NCBI GenBank assembly: GCA_964387285.1
Contig: CAYLWO010000010.1
Span: 48,087-112,086, forward strand
Length of the DNA stretch: 64,000 nucleotides
DNA from: Anaerohabitans sp964387285
GTDB taxonomy: Bacteria > Zhuqueibacterota > Zhuqueibacteria > Residuimicrobiales > Residuimicrobiaceae
Direction: 5' to 3'
Part shown: piece after piece, positions 35,780-44,159 of the stretch
How the letters are laid out: the number at the start of each line of letters is the position of its first letter
How positions within the stretch are numbered: the first letter of the stretch is position 1
Made by a program: the position numbers and the translations under genes
Notes under the pieces: model-generated
What the model was told of the DNA's origin: nothing
What the model saw: only the letters and a program-made list of their open reading frames with translations
The model's database searches: none

Positions 35780-35920
35780 CTATATAAAGACCTGAATACT
35801 CGCCATGCCGATAAGAGAGCCGACAATGACGTCTGTGGGGTAACGCACTCCTTGAAATGAATTTTTTATTGCCATTAAAGATACCCATCTTTCTTTATGG
35901 GGATATGAATGCACCGTTAA
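35780..35920 (-). pseudogene. Remnant of a PAP2-superfamily phosphatase C-terminus
   Basis: A minus-strand open stretch of 46 codons ends with a tail reading SFQGVRYPTDVIVGSLIGMA, which matches the last conserved motif of PAP2 phosphatases (GVxYPxDVxxGxxxG, containing the family's final block). The stop is eight bases before the ATG of the GT4 remnant, a natural operon spacing. The first two PAP2 motifs, including the SGH block, are absent, so only the tail remains. It supports the idea of a decayed PAP2 - GT4 - flippase locus. Confidence 0.55.
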
Positions 35921-35990
35921 TTATAGATAAAGTTGCATCAAGGTCTTTTTTTGAAGAGTTGTTGAAAATAAACTGGGCGCACAAATAAAA

Positions 35991-36018
35991 ACCCGGGCCG
36001 ATTCATCATCAGCCCGGG
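35991..36018 (-). terminator. Rho-independent terminator of the type IX-sorted protein gene
   Basis: The stem CCCGGGC / GCCCGGG (35992-35998 and 36012-36018) has a 13-base loop. On the minus strand it is followed by five T. It lies 28 bases past the stop of the gene ending at 36047 and so ends the receptor/partner transcription unit. Confidence 0.8.
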
Positions 36019-36046
36019 CCGGGGCGTAGTCATCCTAGGGAGATTG

Positions 36047-37639
36047 CTACTTGATCAGCGTCATTTTTTTCATTTCAAGGTAATTGTTGACATGCAGACG
36101 GTAAAAGTATGAACCACTCGGCATGTTGGCGGCGTTAAAGGCAACCTGATGCTGTCCAGCCTGCTGATATTCACGGACCAGCTCTGCAACCTGTTGCCCC
36201 AATTGATTAAACACCTGCAATTTGACCAAACCGTTGACCGGCAAAGAATAGGAGATGGTGGTCAATGGATTGAACGGATTGGGATAATTTTGTTGCAGCG
36301 CGTAATCCATAACGGTCAGAGAAAGAGCGGTATTTTCCACAGCGGTGCTTTGATAGTGGAAGGTGCTCCATCCGGCGGTCCAATCCGTGGAACCAAAGGC
36401 GCCGACAAAGCTGGCGGCAGGGTCAAAAAAACCGTCATTGGGCGGCGTGGCTGCGCCGATCAGGGCAGGCGATCCGGCCTTGGGCATAGCATTAGGATTG
36501 TCAAGGTTGAAGGGATCGGCCAACAGCAGGGAGGTGTTGTCGCCAAACACGCGGCCGTTGTTACCGGTGAACCAGGCTTCCATATTGGTTTGAAAGGCTG
36601 CATCGGTGGAACTGAAATTGGTCGTCATGCCGGCGAGGATAGAGTTTTTAAGGAACATGTTGCCGGCCTGAGCAGCGGCGACGGTGTTGCTGCCGTCGAT
36701 GAGTAATCCGGTGGGCCAGCCCATAATAATGGCGTTGTTGATTTTGTTTTGCGAAGAGCGGCGGAGATGCATGCCGCGTTTGTAATTCGAGTTGACCGAG
36801 GTAGTGCTCAAAGCTTTGGGGCCGATGAGCGTGAGGTTCCACCAGGTAGGCGCGGTTCTGGGCGCATTGGTAGAGCCGGCGCCGTCGTTGTCGGATTCAA
36901 AGCCGTTAGAGCCGGAGACGTCTGCTATTTCCGGATCGCGGACGCCGAGAAGGAACTGGAGTTTGCCGTTATAGCCGAAATCGGTGTCAAATTCGTCGTC
37001 CAGGCCGCGATAAGCGATGAGATATTTGCAGTTGACCGTGCCGCCGAACCATTCGAAGGAATCATCGTTGGCATAGCTGACCTGAATGTGGTCGACCTGT
37101 GTGCCGCGACCGACGCCGCCGAAGGTGAGGCCGTTGATTTCGTTGTTGGGAGAAAAGGCGATGCCGGCGTACTCTATACGGATGAAAGAGAGGATGCCGC
37201 TGTTGTCGTCCGGATCGTTGCCGCCATAGGTGTCGCCGGGGCCTTCGATGGCCGCGGTTCCGCCGGCAACGTTGATGGGCGCTATGCCGAGAACGATAAC
37301 GCCGCCCCAATCGCCGCGTTGCGGGAGCTGGGTTGAGCCGGGTTGATTGAATTGACTGGTAAAGACGATGGGTTTATTGACCGTGCCCCGGGCCATGATT
37401 TTACCGCCAGGCAGAACGATGAGAGAGCCCTGAGTGTTGAATTCGCCGTACAGGGTGACGCCTGCGGGAATGGTCAGGGTCGCGCCTGCGGCCACACGAA
37501 CGAATCCGCGCAACAGATAGGTGGAATCTGCAGAGAGTGTGCGGTGGCCTGAAATAGTACCTTGCAGAACGGCGTTTTGCGCTGTTGCCAAACCAGACAT
37601 GCTGGCGATGACAGCAAAGAGTCGTAAAAGCTTGAACAT
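36047..37639 (-). CDS. Secreted beta-helix-like protein with type IX-style sorting domain (TonB receptor partner)
   Basis: About 530 residues. The start at 37639 (MFKLLRLFAVIASM) has GGAGG four bases upstream of the second of two adjacent ATGs. A signal peptide is cleaved near ATAQNA. The body has repeated short strands (GDWGGVIVLG, YANDDSFEWFGGTVNCKYLIAYRGLDDEFDTDF in two linked blocks, SNYKRGMHLRRSS) like the right-handed beta-helix proteins often found beside TonB receptors in FCB bacteria. The tail has QNYPNPFNPLTTISYSLP and SGSYFYRL, ending MTLIK. It follows a TonB receptor by 146 bases on the same strand, so it may capture that receptor's ligand. Confidence 0.82.
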   Translation of the reverse strand: MFKLLRLFAVIASMSGLATAQNAVLQGTISGHRTLSADSTYLLRGFVRVAAGATLTIPAGVTLYGEFNTQGSLIVLPGGKIMARGTVNKPIVFTSQFNQPGSTQLPQRGDWGGVIVLGIAPINVAGGTAAIEGPGDTYGGNDPDDNSGILSFIRIEYAGIAFSPNNEINGLTFGGVGRGTQVDHIQVSYANDDSFEWFGGTVNCKYLIAYRGLDDEFDTDFGYNGKLQFLLGVRDPEIADVSGSNGFESDNDGAGSTNAPRTAPTWWNLTLIGPKALSTTSVNSNYKRGMHLRRSSQNKINNAIIMGWPTGLLIDGSNTVAAAQAGNMFLKNSILAGMTTNFSSTDAAFQTNMEAWFTGNNGRVFGDNTSLLLADPFNLDNPNAMPKAGSPALIGAATPPNDGFFDPAASFVGAFGSTDWTAGWSTFHYQSTAVENTALSLTVMDYALQQNYPNPFNPLTTISYSLPVNGLVKLQVFNQLGQQVAELVREYQQAGQHQVAFNAANMPSGSYFYRLHVNNYLEMKKMTLIK

Positions 37640-37785
37640 CATACCTCCAAAAGATTTTAGAATGCCGATAACCATTATTTTTTGTTTAAATATATAAAGT
37701 TCGTGTTAATCTATAATGAAGCCAATAATAAATAATTGTTATCAGCAATGGAGTTGATTATTCGTGAAATTTTCGCAACCCCGGT

Positions 37786-40584
37786 TTATAATTGATAGCC
37801 CAATCCCAGGGAAACGGTCCGTCCGCTGTTCCATAGTTCGGCGGTCTTGTCGCCTTGCGCCGTTCTTTGTATGAATTTTTGATCCTGGTTGAGCAGATCT
37901 TTGACGGCCAGTTTTACGACAAAATGGTTCATCAATTGGGCTGATAGATTGAAATCAATTTGATCGCGCGGCAGTTCAACGATGTCGCCCAGATTGGCAA
38001 AACCAACGCGAGCGATTCTTTTGCCGACTTTATTGTAAATCAACGAGGTCGATAAGCGACCTTGGAAATTTTCAAAGTACAAACCCAAATTGGCTATGTA
38101 ATCCGCCTGGCCCTGCAAGGGTCTGGAGGCTGCCTGGAATCCGTTGCTGCCGGCTATTTTGATTTCCGAATGAATGAGGCTGAGATTGGCCACCAAAGAA
38201 AGGTTGTGCAATTTTGCGGCGAGAAATCCCAGTTTCTTTTTCAGTTCAAATTCTACGCCATAGTTTACCGCCTGGTCCGCGTTTTCGTAGGACCGAATGG
38301 GTTCGAACCCGGACGCGGCAATCAGTATCTGTTCAATCGGATCCTGAAATTTTTTATAAAAACCGCTGATCGCCAGCAACTCGATCGGCGCTGGAAAAAA
38401 TTCCAGTCGCAGATCCGTATTGGTGACCAGGCTTCTTTTCAATAACGGATTGCCCTGCACCAATTCATTTGCCAAAAAGTCAAAGTAGCTGAACGGCGCC
38501 ATTTCCCGGAATTCCGGCCTGGCCAGGGTCTTGCTGACGGCTGCACGCAGTTTCATTTTTGTGGAAAGCGCATAGCTGGCGTTTAAACTGGGCAGCCAGT
38601 CGTTATAGGTCGGTTGCACGTGAATTGCTTCGTTGAGCAGATTGTGTGAATTCAGAGTTTGCGTTGATCGCTCAAACCGGATGCCGGTCACAATTTGCAC
38701 GCGCGACCACAGACTGAACTGGGTCATAAGATAAGAAGCGAAAACCGACTGATTTGAAATATAACTGTCCGACGGTCTGGTGATTTCCTGTACTTCGATA
38801 AAAGTGCTGGTAAAATTGACGGTGTTGAATATGTCCGCAATCTGATTGTATAGAACCATATCTTCAGCCAGGTAATTACCGCCCGGTAAATTCTTAAAGC
38901 CAAAAGTCCTGGCTTTGAAATTCCGGTCTTTATAGTCGTAGAAAAGCCCGGTTTTCAAATTGGGCCAGGCCGGATTTTCGAAAGGTTTGAATGAGAGATC
39001 GATCTTGCCGCCTCGCGTACGATCATGCAAATCCCCGAAAAAGCGCGTGGTCACAGATTGGTCCAGTAACAAGCGCAGGTCCTGATCCGGTTGATCCAGG
39101 TCTCTGACATAGACATATCGTCGGGCGTCCGGCTCGTTGCGTGTGGAAGCGCCGTAATGAATGTTCCAGGCCAGGCCCAACCTGTGCAAAGATGAAAAGT
39201 GATGTTCGCCGACCAATTGCGTGGAATATAAAGATCTGGAAATATATCGCAAAGAGGTCACACGACGGTAATCCGGATTATAAAAATAGGATCCCTGATA
39301 AATCGTGGTTTCGTTATCCGCGTTGCGGTTATAAATGTTCTTCAGACTGAACTTGTGGTTTGGTCCCAATTTCAAGCTCAGATTCAGCATGGCGCTCAAG
39401 GATACCGAGTTGACGTAATTTTGCCCGTGATATTGATAACGCGGCCCTTCAAACGTATAGTTGTTTTTTTCAAGATTTTTTATTTCGTCTCCATTGGCGT
39501 AATTCATTGAGACAACATAACCGAACAGATTTTGTTCAGAACCCTGTGAATCACCGAGACTCAGTTTGAAATTCCGGTTCAGGGGAGATCGGGCATTAAT
39601 CGTTTGCCAGTTGTTTTTAAACGACAGGCCGATGGCTTGCAGGTCGCTCTGGGCATAGTTGCCGCGGTTGACTCGATTGGTTTGTACCATAGAAGGCAAT
39701 GAACGAGCGCCGTCGTCCATGGCCAGCCAGTCTTTGTCGCCGCCGGCGTACATGACAAAATCGCAAAGATTGGATTGGGAATTATAGCTGACGCCGCTGC
39801 CGGCCTCCAAAAGCCGTTTGGAAGGAAATTCAACGGTATTGATTTCCATGAGGCCGCCGGAGAAATCAGCCGGTTTGTCCGGCGTGGCGGTTTTAGCGGT
39901 CAGCAGATTCTCGATCAGATTAGCCGGAAAAAGATCATAGGAGAAACTTTTCTTTTCCGGGTCCGTACTCGGCAGCGAGGAGCCGTTTAACAGCGTGCTG
40001 TTATAACGATCGCCAACGCCGCGAATGTAGGCGTACTTGCCTTCAGAAACGGTAACTCCGGTCATGCGCTTTAGTACGTCGGTTCCGTCAGAACTGGCAT
40101 TTTTATTGATCAATTCGGCGCTGATGCCGTCCACAATGGCTGTGGCGTTTTTTTGCGTGTTGATGACGGCCAGTTCGCTGTTTTCAAGAGCGTTGGCCGT
40201 CACGGTGACTTGATTGAATTGTATCGACGCCGGAGCAAGTGCGATGTTGATTTTCTGCTCTTTTCCGGATGTGATGGTTACTTCACTGACTACTGCGGTC
40301 TGGTATGAAAGGTAGGAAAACCGCAATGAACAGGCGCCAACCGGTACATTTCTAATGACATAGTTGCCGTCCAGATCAGAGATGGCGCCCAACGTCGTGC
40401 CCATGATGAGCACATTGGCGCCTATCATCGGTTCGTTGTTGGATTTATCGATAATTTTTCCGCTGATAACTCCTGAATCCTGAGCTGCCGCGTTAAAGGC
40501 AACTAGCGTCAGAACAAAGAGTTGTAAAGAGGCGATCCGCTTAAAAAACGGACGCATCCTGGTTGTGCATGACAGAATTTTCAT
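37786..40584 (-). CDS. TonB-dependent receptor with carboxypeptidase-like N-terminal domain
   Basis: 932 residues. Signal peptide to about residue 34 (FNAAAQ), then a CarboxypepD-like domain (GVISGKIIDKSNNEPMIGAN, GNYVIRNVPVG). The plug follows: TDVLKRMTGVTVSEGKYAYI, IRGVGDRYNSTLLNGSSLP and LFPANLIENLLTAKTATPDK, a form typical of the TonB group with the 'GxxxRYxxxxLNG' motif. The remaining 600 residues form the barrel, with the last strand ending in LGLGYQL. GGGAG precedes the ATG. With the secreted protein just downstream it probably forms a ligand capture and uptake pair. Confidence 0.92.
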   Translation of the reverse strand: MKILSCTTRMRPFFKRIASLQLFVLTLVAFNAAAQDSGVISGKIIDKSNNEPMIGANVLIMGTTLGAISDLDGNYVIRNVPVGACSLRFSYLSYQTAVVSEVTITSGKEQKINIALAPASIQFNQVTVTANALENSELAVINTQKNATAIVDGISAELINKNASSDGTDVLKRMTGVTVSEGKYAYIRGVGDRYNSTLLNGSSLPSTDPEKKSFSYDLFPANLIENLLTAKTATPDKPADFSGGLMEINTVEFPSKRLLEAGSGVSYNSQSNLCDFVMYAGGDKDWLAMDDGARSLPSMVQTNRVNRGNYAQSDLQAIGLSFKNNWQTINARSPLNRNFKLSLGDSQGSEQNLFGYVVSMNYANGDEIKNLEKNNYTFEGPRYQYHGQNYVNSVSLSAMLNLSLKLGPNHKFSLKNIYNRNADNETTIYQGSYFYNPDYRRVTSLRYISRSLYSTQLVGEHHFSSLHRLGLAWNIHYGASTRNEPDARRYVYVRDLDQPDQDLRLLLDQSVTTRFFGDLHDRTRGGKIDLSFKPFENPAWPNLKTGLFYDYKDRNFKARTFGFKNLPGGNYLAEDMVLYNQIADIFNTVNFTSTFIEVQEITRPSDSYISNQSVFASYLMTQFSLWSRVQIVTGIRFERSTQTLNSHNLLNEAIHVQPTYNDWLPSLNASYALSTKMKLRAAVSKTLARPEFREMAPFSYFDFLANELVQGNPLLKRSLVTNTDLRLEFFPAPIELLAISGFYKKFQDPIEQILIAASGFEPIRSYENADQAVNYGVEFELKKKLGFLAAKLHNLSLVANLSLIHSEIKIAGSNGFQAASRPLQGQADYIANLGLYFENFQGRLSTSLIYNKVGKRIARVGFANLGDIVELPRDQIDFNLSAQLMNHFVVKLAVKDLLNQDQKFIQRTAQGDKTAELWNSGRTVSLGLGYQL

Positions 40585-40793
40585 GTTGTATATCTCCCTG
40601 GGTATTCATTTAAAAACGATTTTGTCGCGGATAAGATACAACACAAAGGTTAGCTTAAAATGAAAAGCATATTAATTTTGTGTTAAATGTTGAAAGACAC
40701 TCGGAATGGCTGCAAAAAAGCGCGGCCACTTGCAGAGTCTGTTGGTTTATATTATTTAAATTGTTTTTTTAAGGTTTTTTCTTAATTTGATGC

Positions 40794-42482
40794 ATGTACG
40801 TTTATCGCTTAAAAATTTTTGGGATTAAGGTTGTTTTTTACCTGTATGTTTATTGTTCGGTGGTCATGGTGAGTACAGCGCTTCAGAGTGCTGTCAAGCC
40901 GTCATCTGCTGCACAACCCTTGATCCAGGCTGACAGCTTGCACAAACATGTCGCGTTTTTAACCGACGATGCGCTGCAAGGCCGCAGTGTCGGCTCTGCC
41001 GGCGGGCGTCGCGCCGCTGCGTACATTGCCCAGCAATTGGCAAACTGGGGATTGCAGCCGGTTCCGCCTTTGACCGATTTTCTGCAACCCATTCCTTTTC
41101 ATGGCAGTCGAGCCCTGGCTGCCTCCTCGTTACAACTGCACATCGAACATCAGGTATTCGATTTTCAGCTGGGCCGGGACTATTTATTGTTCAAATACGG
41201 CGCCCAGACCTATTTGCCGGTTCCGGTATCTTTGGTGTTCGCCGGTTACGGCATAACGGCGCCGGAATACGATTACAACGACTATCAAAATCTGGACGTC
41301 GACGGCAAGATCGTGGTATTCCTGTCCGGTGAACCGTTTTCCGGGGATCCGGGTTATTTTGCCGGCGCTCTGCCAACCATCCATAGCCAGGTGGAAACCA
41401 AGGAACGCGTCGCCATGGCTCACGGCGCTGCCGGCAGCATTTTGATTCCCATACCCGGGCCGTCAACGACAGAGGACTGGCAGCTGCTGCAACGGGAATT
41501 TTCCTTTGAAGATGTTACTCTGTCGTTTGGCGCTGCCGGCCATTTGGCGCTGATTATGCGGCCGGAGGCCGGCGCAGCGCTTTTTCATGGAGCGGCCATT
41601 TCCTGGCCGGATGTATTGCAGATGGTCGACCGGCATGCCGTACGGGCTGCCCCGCTGGCTGCACGGTTGTCCTTTCACGGCAAGTTTAAAGAGCGGGATT
41701 TCATCGATTACAACGTCGTGGCCATGATAGAAGGTCAAGATGCCAAAGAGAAAAACAACTATGTACTGGTCTCCGCGCATTACGATCATCTGGGCATCGG
41801 TCCTGCAGTGCAGGGAGATTCGATCTACAACGGCGCTGTGGATAACGCCCTGGGCGTTGCCGGTCTTTTGGAGATGGCCCGGTGTTTTGGCATAATTTCA
41901 TTGCGGCCCAAACGTTCCATTCTTTTTCTGTTTACTACGGCTGAAGAAAAAGGTTTGTTGGGCGCGACCTATTTTGTCGATCGGCCCCTGGCGCCTTGCC
42001 ATCGCATCATTGCGGCGATCAATCTGGAAGGATTGGCGTTTATTGATAATTTTCGCGACATAATTGTTATCGGTGGAGAACTGTCGCAATTAGGAGCATG
42101 GATCAAACCATTGGCCCGGGAAAATGGATTGATCATCAGTCCCATGCCGGACGGCTTTTCCCGACAGGACGCCTGGCTGCATGCCGATCAATTGGCCTTT
42201 GCCCGCGCCGGCATCCCCTTTTTGTTGATTGTCGACGGATTACAAGGCCAGTCGCTGACGCCGGAACAGATGTTGCGGCAACGCCTAGCCTGGTATCATA
42301 ACCGATACCATTCGCCGCAAGATGACGGCGAACAAACGTTGAACTATGCAGCGGCACAACAGCATGCGAATTTTCTTTTTACCGTGGTCTCTCAGTTGGC
42401 CAACAGCTCCTTTAAACCGGATTGGCTGGACTGGTCACCCTTCCGCACAGAGAGGTTGAGATCCCTTGCTGAAAAAAAATAG
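40794..42482 (+). CDS. M28-family zinc peptidase
   Basis: 562 residues with a hydrophobic N-terminus (about 8-28) that acts as signal or anchor. A PA-like insert lies near residues 140-230 (YGITAPEYDYNDYQNLDVDGKIVVFLSG). The metal-binding core is SAHYDHLGIG, YNGAVDNALGVAGLLEMA (bridging Asp), TTAEEKGLLGA (catalytic and metal Glu) and a C-terminal histidine near ADQLAFARAGIPFL. The usual INxD metal ligand reads INLEG, with Glu in place of Asp, a conservative change. It is likely a periplasmic or surface aminopeptidase. The following gene overlaps its end by 17 bases. Confidence 0.85.
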   Translation: MYVYRLKIFGIKVVFYLYVYCSVVMVSTALQSAVKPSSAAQPLIQADSLHKHVAFLTDDALQGRSVGSAGGRRAAAYIAQQLANWGLQPVPPLTDFLQPIPFHGSRALAASSLQLHIEHQVFDFQLGRDYLLFKYGAQTYLPVPVSLVFAGYGITAPEYDYNDYQNLDVDGKIVVFLSGEPFSGDPGYFAGALPTIHSQVETKERVAMAHGAAGSILIPIPGPSTTEDWQLLQREFSFEDVTLSFGAAGHLALIMRPEAGAALFHGAAISWPDVLQMVDRHAVRAAPLAARLSFHGKFKERDFIDYNVVAMIEGQDAKEKNNYVLVSAHYDHLGIGPAVQGDSIYNGAVDNALGVAGLLEMARCFGIISLRPKRSILFLFTTAEEKGLLGATYFVDRPLAPCHRIIAAINLEGLAFIDNFRDIIVIGGELSQLGAWIKPLARENGLIISPMPDGFSRQDAWLHADQLAFARAGIPFLLIVDGLQGQSLTPEQMLRQRLAWYHNRYHSPQDDGEQTLNYAAAQQHANFLFTVVSQLANSSFKPDWLDWSPFRTERLRSLAEKK

Positions 42483-43290
42483 CTCGCACTTGTTGATTGC
42501 TGCAGCGCTGATTTTTTGCTGCGCCGGTCAACAACCGCATGTCGCGGTTATCCGCATCAAAGGATCGGATACCATGCATCTTTTGCTTCAGCAGTGGGTA
42601 GATCGCTATATGCTCTCCCATCCCGGCGTATCAGTTTATCTGGAGGCCGGAGGCACGGAAACCGGATTCAGGGCGCTTGGCTCCGGTCAGGCCGACGTCT
42701 GCGCCGCCTCCCGACCCATGCGCGCCGGAGAAGCAAAAGATCTTGCGCGTAAATACAGCAGCGTGGGCATGGCGCATATGGTCGCCAAGGACGCTTTGGT
42801 AGTATATGTGCACCAATCAAATCCGGTACAACACTATGCACTTGAACAGATCCAGAGCATTTTTACCGGTCGCATAACACGCTGGTCACAGATTGGAGGC
42901 GAAGATCGGCCAATCGAGGTTCTTATTAGACCACCCGCTTCCGGCACCCACCTCTATTTTGCGCAACACGTTCTGGACGGCCAGAGCTATCGCTCCGACG
43001 CACGCGTTTTAACCACCAACCGGGCGATCATCGACGAGGTCATGAACAATCCTGCAGCTATCAGCTATGGAGGATCAGCCCTGGCGCACGACGTCGCCGT
43101 GTGCAGCATAGACGGCTTTGCGCCAACACAGGAACACGTCGCTGACGGCCGTTATCCGCTCATCCGTTATCTGTATCTTTATACTGCAAACACACCGGTT
43201 GGTGCGACCCGGGAGTTTTTGACCTGGGTTACCAGCGATGCCGGACAGCAAATTGTTAAAGAGATGGGTTATTATCCGGTTTGGCAGTGA
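42466..43290 (+). CDS. PstS-like substrate-binding lipoprotein (orphan)
   Basis: 274 residues from a TTG start at 42466 that overlaps the peptidase gene by 17 bases, with AGAGAGG upstream. A lipoprotein signal ends at LIFCCAG. The fold is that of PstS/phosphate-binding proteins: IRIKGSDTMHLL, GGTETGFRALGSGQADVCAASRPM, IFTGRITRWSQIGG and RPPASGTHLYF correspond to the anion-binding loops. No permease or ATPase is adjacent; the full pst operon lies 7 kb away and has its own PstS. It may bind phosphate or another oxyanion, or serve signalling. Confidence 0.78.
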   Translation: MLKKNSSHLLIAAALIFCCAGQQPHVAVIRIKGSDTMHLLLQQWVDRYMLSHPGVSVYLEAGGTETGFRALGSGQADVCAASRPMRAGEAKDLARKYSSVGMAHMVAKDALVVYVHQSNPVQHYALEQIQSIFTGRITRWSQIGGEDRPIEVLIRPPASGTHLYFAQHVLDGQSYRSDARVLTTNRAIIDEVMNNPAAISYGGSALAHDVAVCSIDGFAPTQEHVADGRYPLIRYLYLYTANTPVGATREFLTWVTSDAGQQIVKEMGYYPVWQ

Positions 43291-43475
43291 TGGTGTCTGT
43301 CGATTAATGTCTTTGCCGGCTGCTTTCCGCTGAACTTGCAGTCCTTATGTCCCGGGCCAAACCGACGGAGTACATAGAATAATACCGCCAGTGACTGTAG
43401 CTGTCTAGCGAGGGCAATCAGCGATGATCAAGTATAAAAAGCTTGCACAACAATGAACAGGCGCCGGGCCGGAAT

Positions 43476-43492
43476 GCGGACGTCTCGTCCGC
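43476..43492. repeat. Short perfect hairpin (dispersed type)
   Basis: GCGGACG-TCT-CGTCCGC, a 7-bp stem with a 3-base loop, in the 256-base region between the PstS-like and ICMT-like genes. I recall closely similar 'ggacgtctcgtcc' hairpins scattered between genes in other environmental genomes. No T run follows, so it is more likely a repeat element than a terminator. Nothing else is recognisable in this gap. Confidence 0.5.
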
Positions 43493-43546
43493 GCAGGATT
43501 TCATATCCCACCGCAAAGCCGTTTACATCAATATGGAGAATCTCAC

Positions 43547-44023
43547 GTGAGAAAAGCGTACGTTACATTTAAAAAATTGTTCGGCAGCGGCCCAGTCGGC
43601 GTATCGCTGAGCCTGGCGCTGTTTTTTATTGCCTGGTGGTTCAAAAAACGACTCCCGTTGCCGCTGCTATCAAACAATCGGGTTCTATTGGATATCGTGT
43701 TTTATATTTCAATTTTTATTGCTGCGAGTATCATTCTATGGAGCGTCAAATCCTTGCCGGCAACGGATCGAGGCAACAAGCTTTGCACCACCGGTGCGTT
43801 CAGATATGTCCGCCATCCTCTTTATGCTGCGTTTTTATCTGTTTTCAATTTTGGCCTGGCTATCTGGCTGAACAGCTGGATTTTTATTTTATGGGCAGTG
43901 CTGTTGCATCCGATCTGGCATTTTGTCATCCGTTCTGAGGAAAAATATATGATAGAGCTGTTTGGACAAAGCTATATCGCGTATGGCAAAAAGACAGGGC
44001 GTTTTTTCCCGCGTTTACTATAG
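43547..44023 (+). CDS. Isoprenylcysteine carboxyl methyltransferase (ICMT)-like membrane protein
   Basis: 158 residues with four predicted membrane segments. The C-terminal GAFRYVRHPLYAAFL segment and EEKYMIELFGQSYIAYGKKTGRFFP tail are the cofactor-binding signature of the ICMT/PEMT superfamily, which uses S-adenosylmethionine. In bacteria these enzymes methylate lipids or unknown hydrophobic molecules rather than prenylated proteins. No neighbour identifies the substrate. Confidence 0.83.
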   Translation: MRKAYVTFKKLFGSGPVGVSLSLALFFIAWWFKKRLPLPLLSNNRVLLDIVFYISIFIAASIILWSVKSLPATDRGNKLCTTGAFRYVRHPLYAAFLSVFNFGLAIWLNSWIFILWAVLLHPIWHFVIRSEEKYMIELFGQSYIAYGKKTGRFFPRLL

Positions 44024-44159
44024 GAGAATCTTTCCACCGGCGATCAGAAGCGGGGTTTTAACAGCACCTTTTGAAGTACAAGGGGATTGCTTCACTCCAG
44101 CGCAGATAATGCCCTTTCTGAACATCTATGCCTGCGTTCGCAATGACACGGTTTTACTG

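Noticed and set aside
36749..37336. A plus-strand open frame opposite the type IX-sorted protein
   Set aside because: Low-complexity G/A/V/D-rich shadow of a repetitive gene on the other strand.
37676..37785. TTAACA and AAACAA elements upstream of the type IX-sorted protein that resemble a Pho box
   Set aside because: Only one good match; the 11-bp periodic array seen at 54095-54144 is absent.
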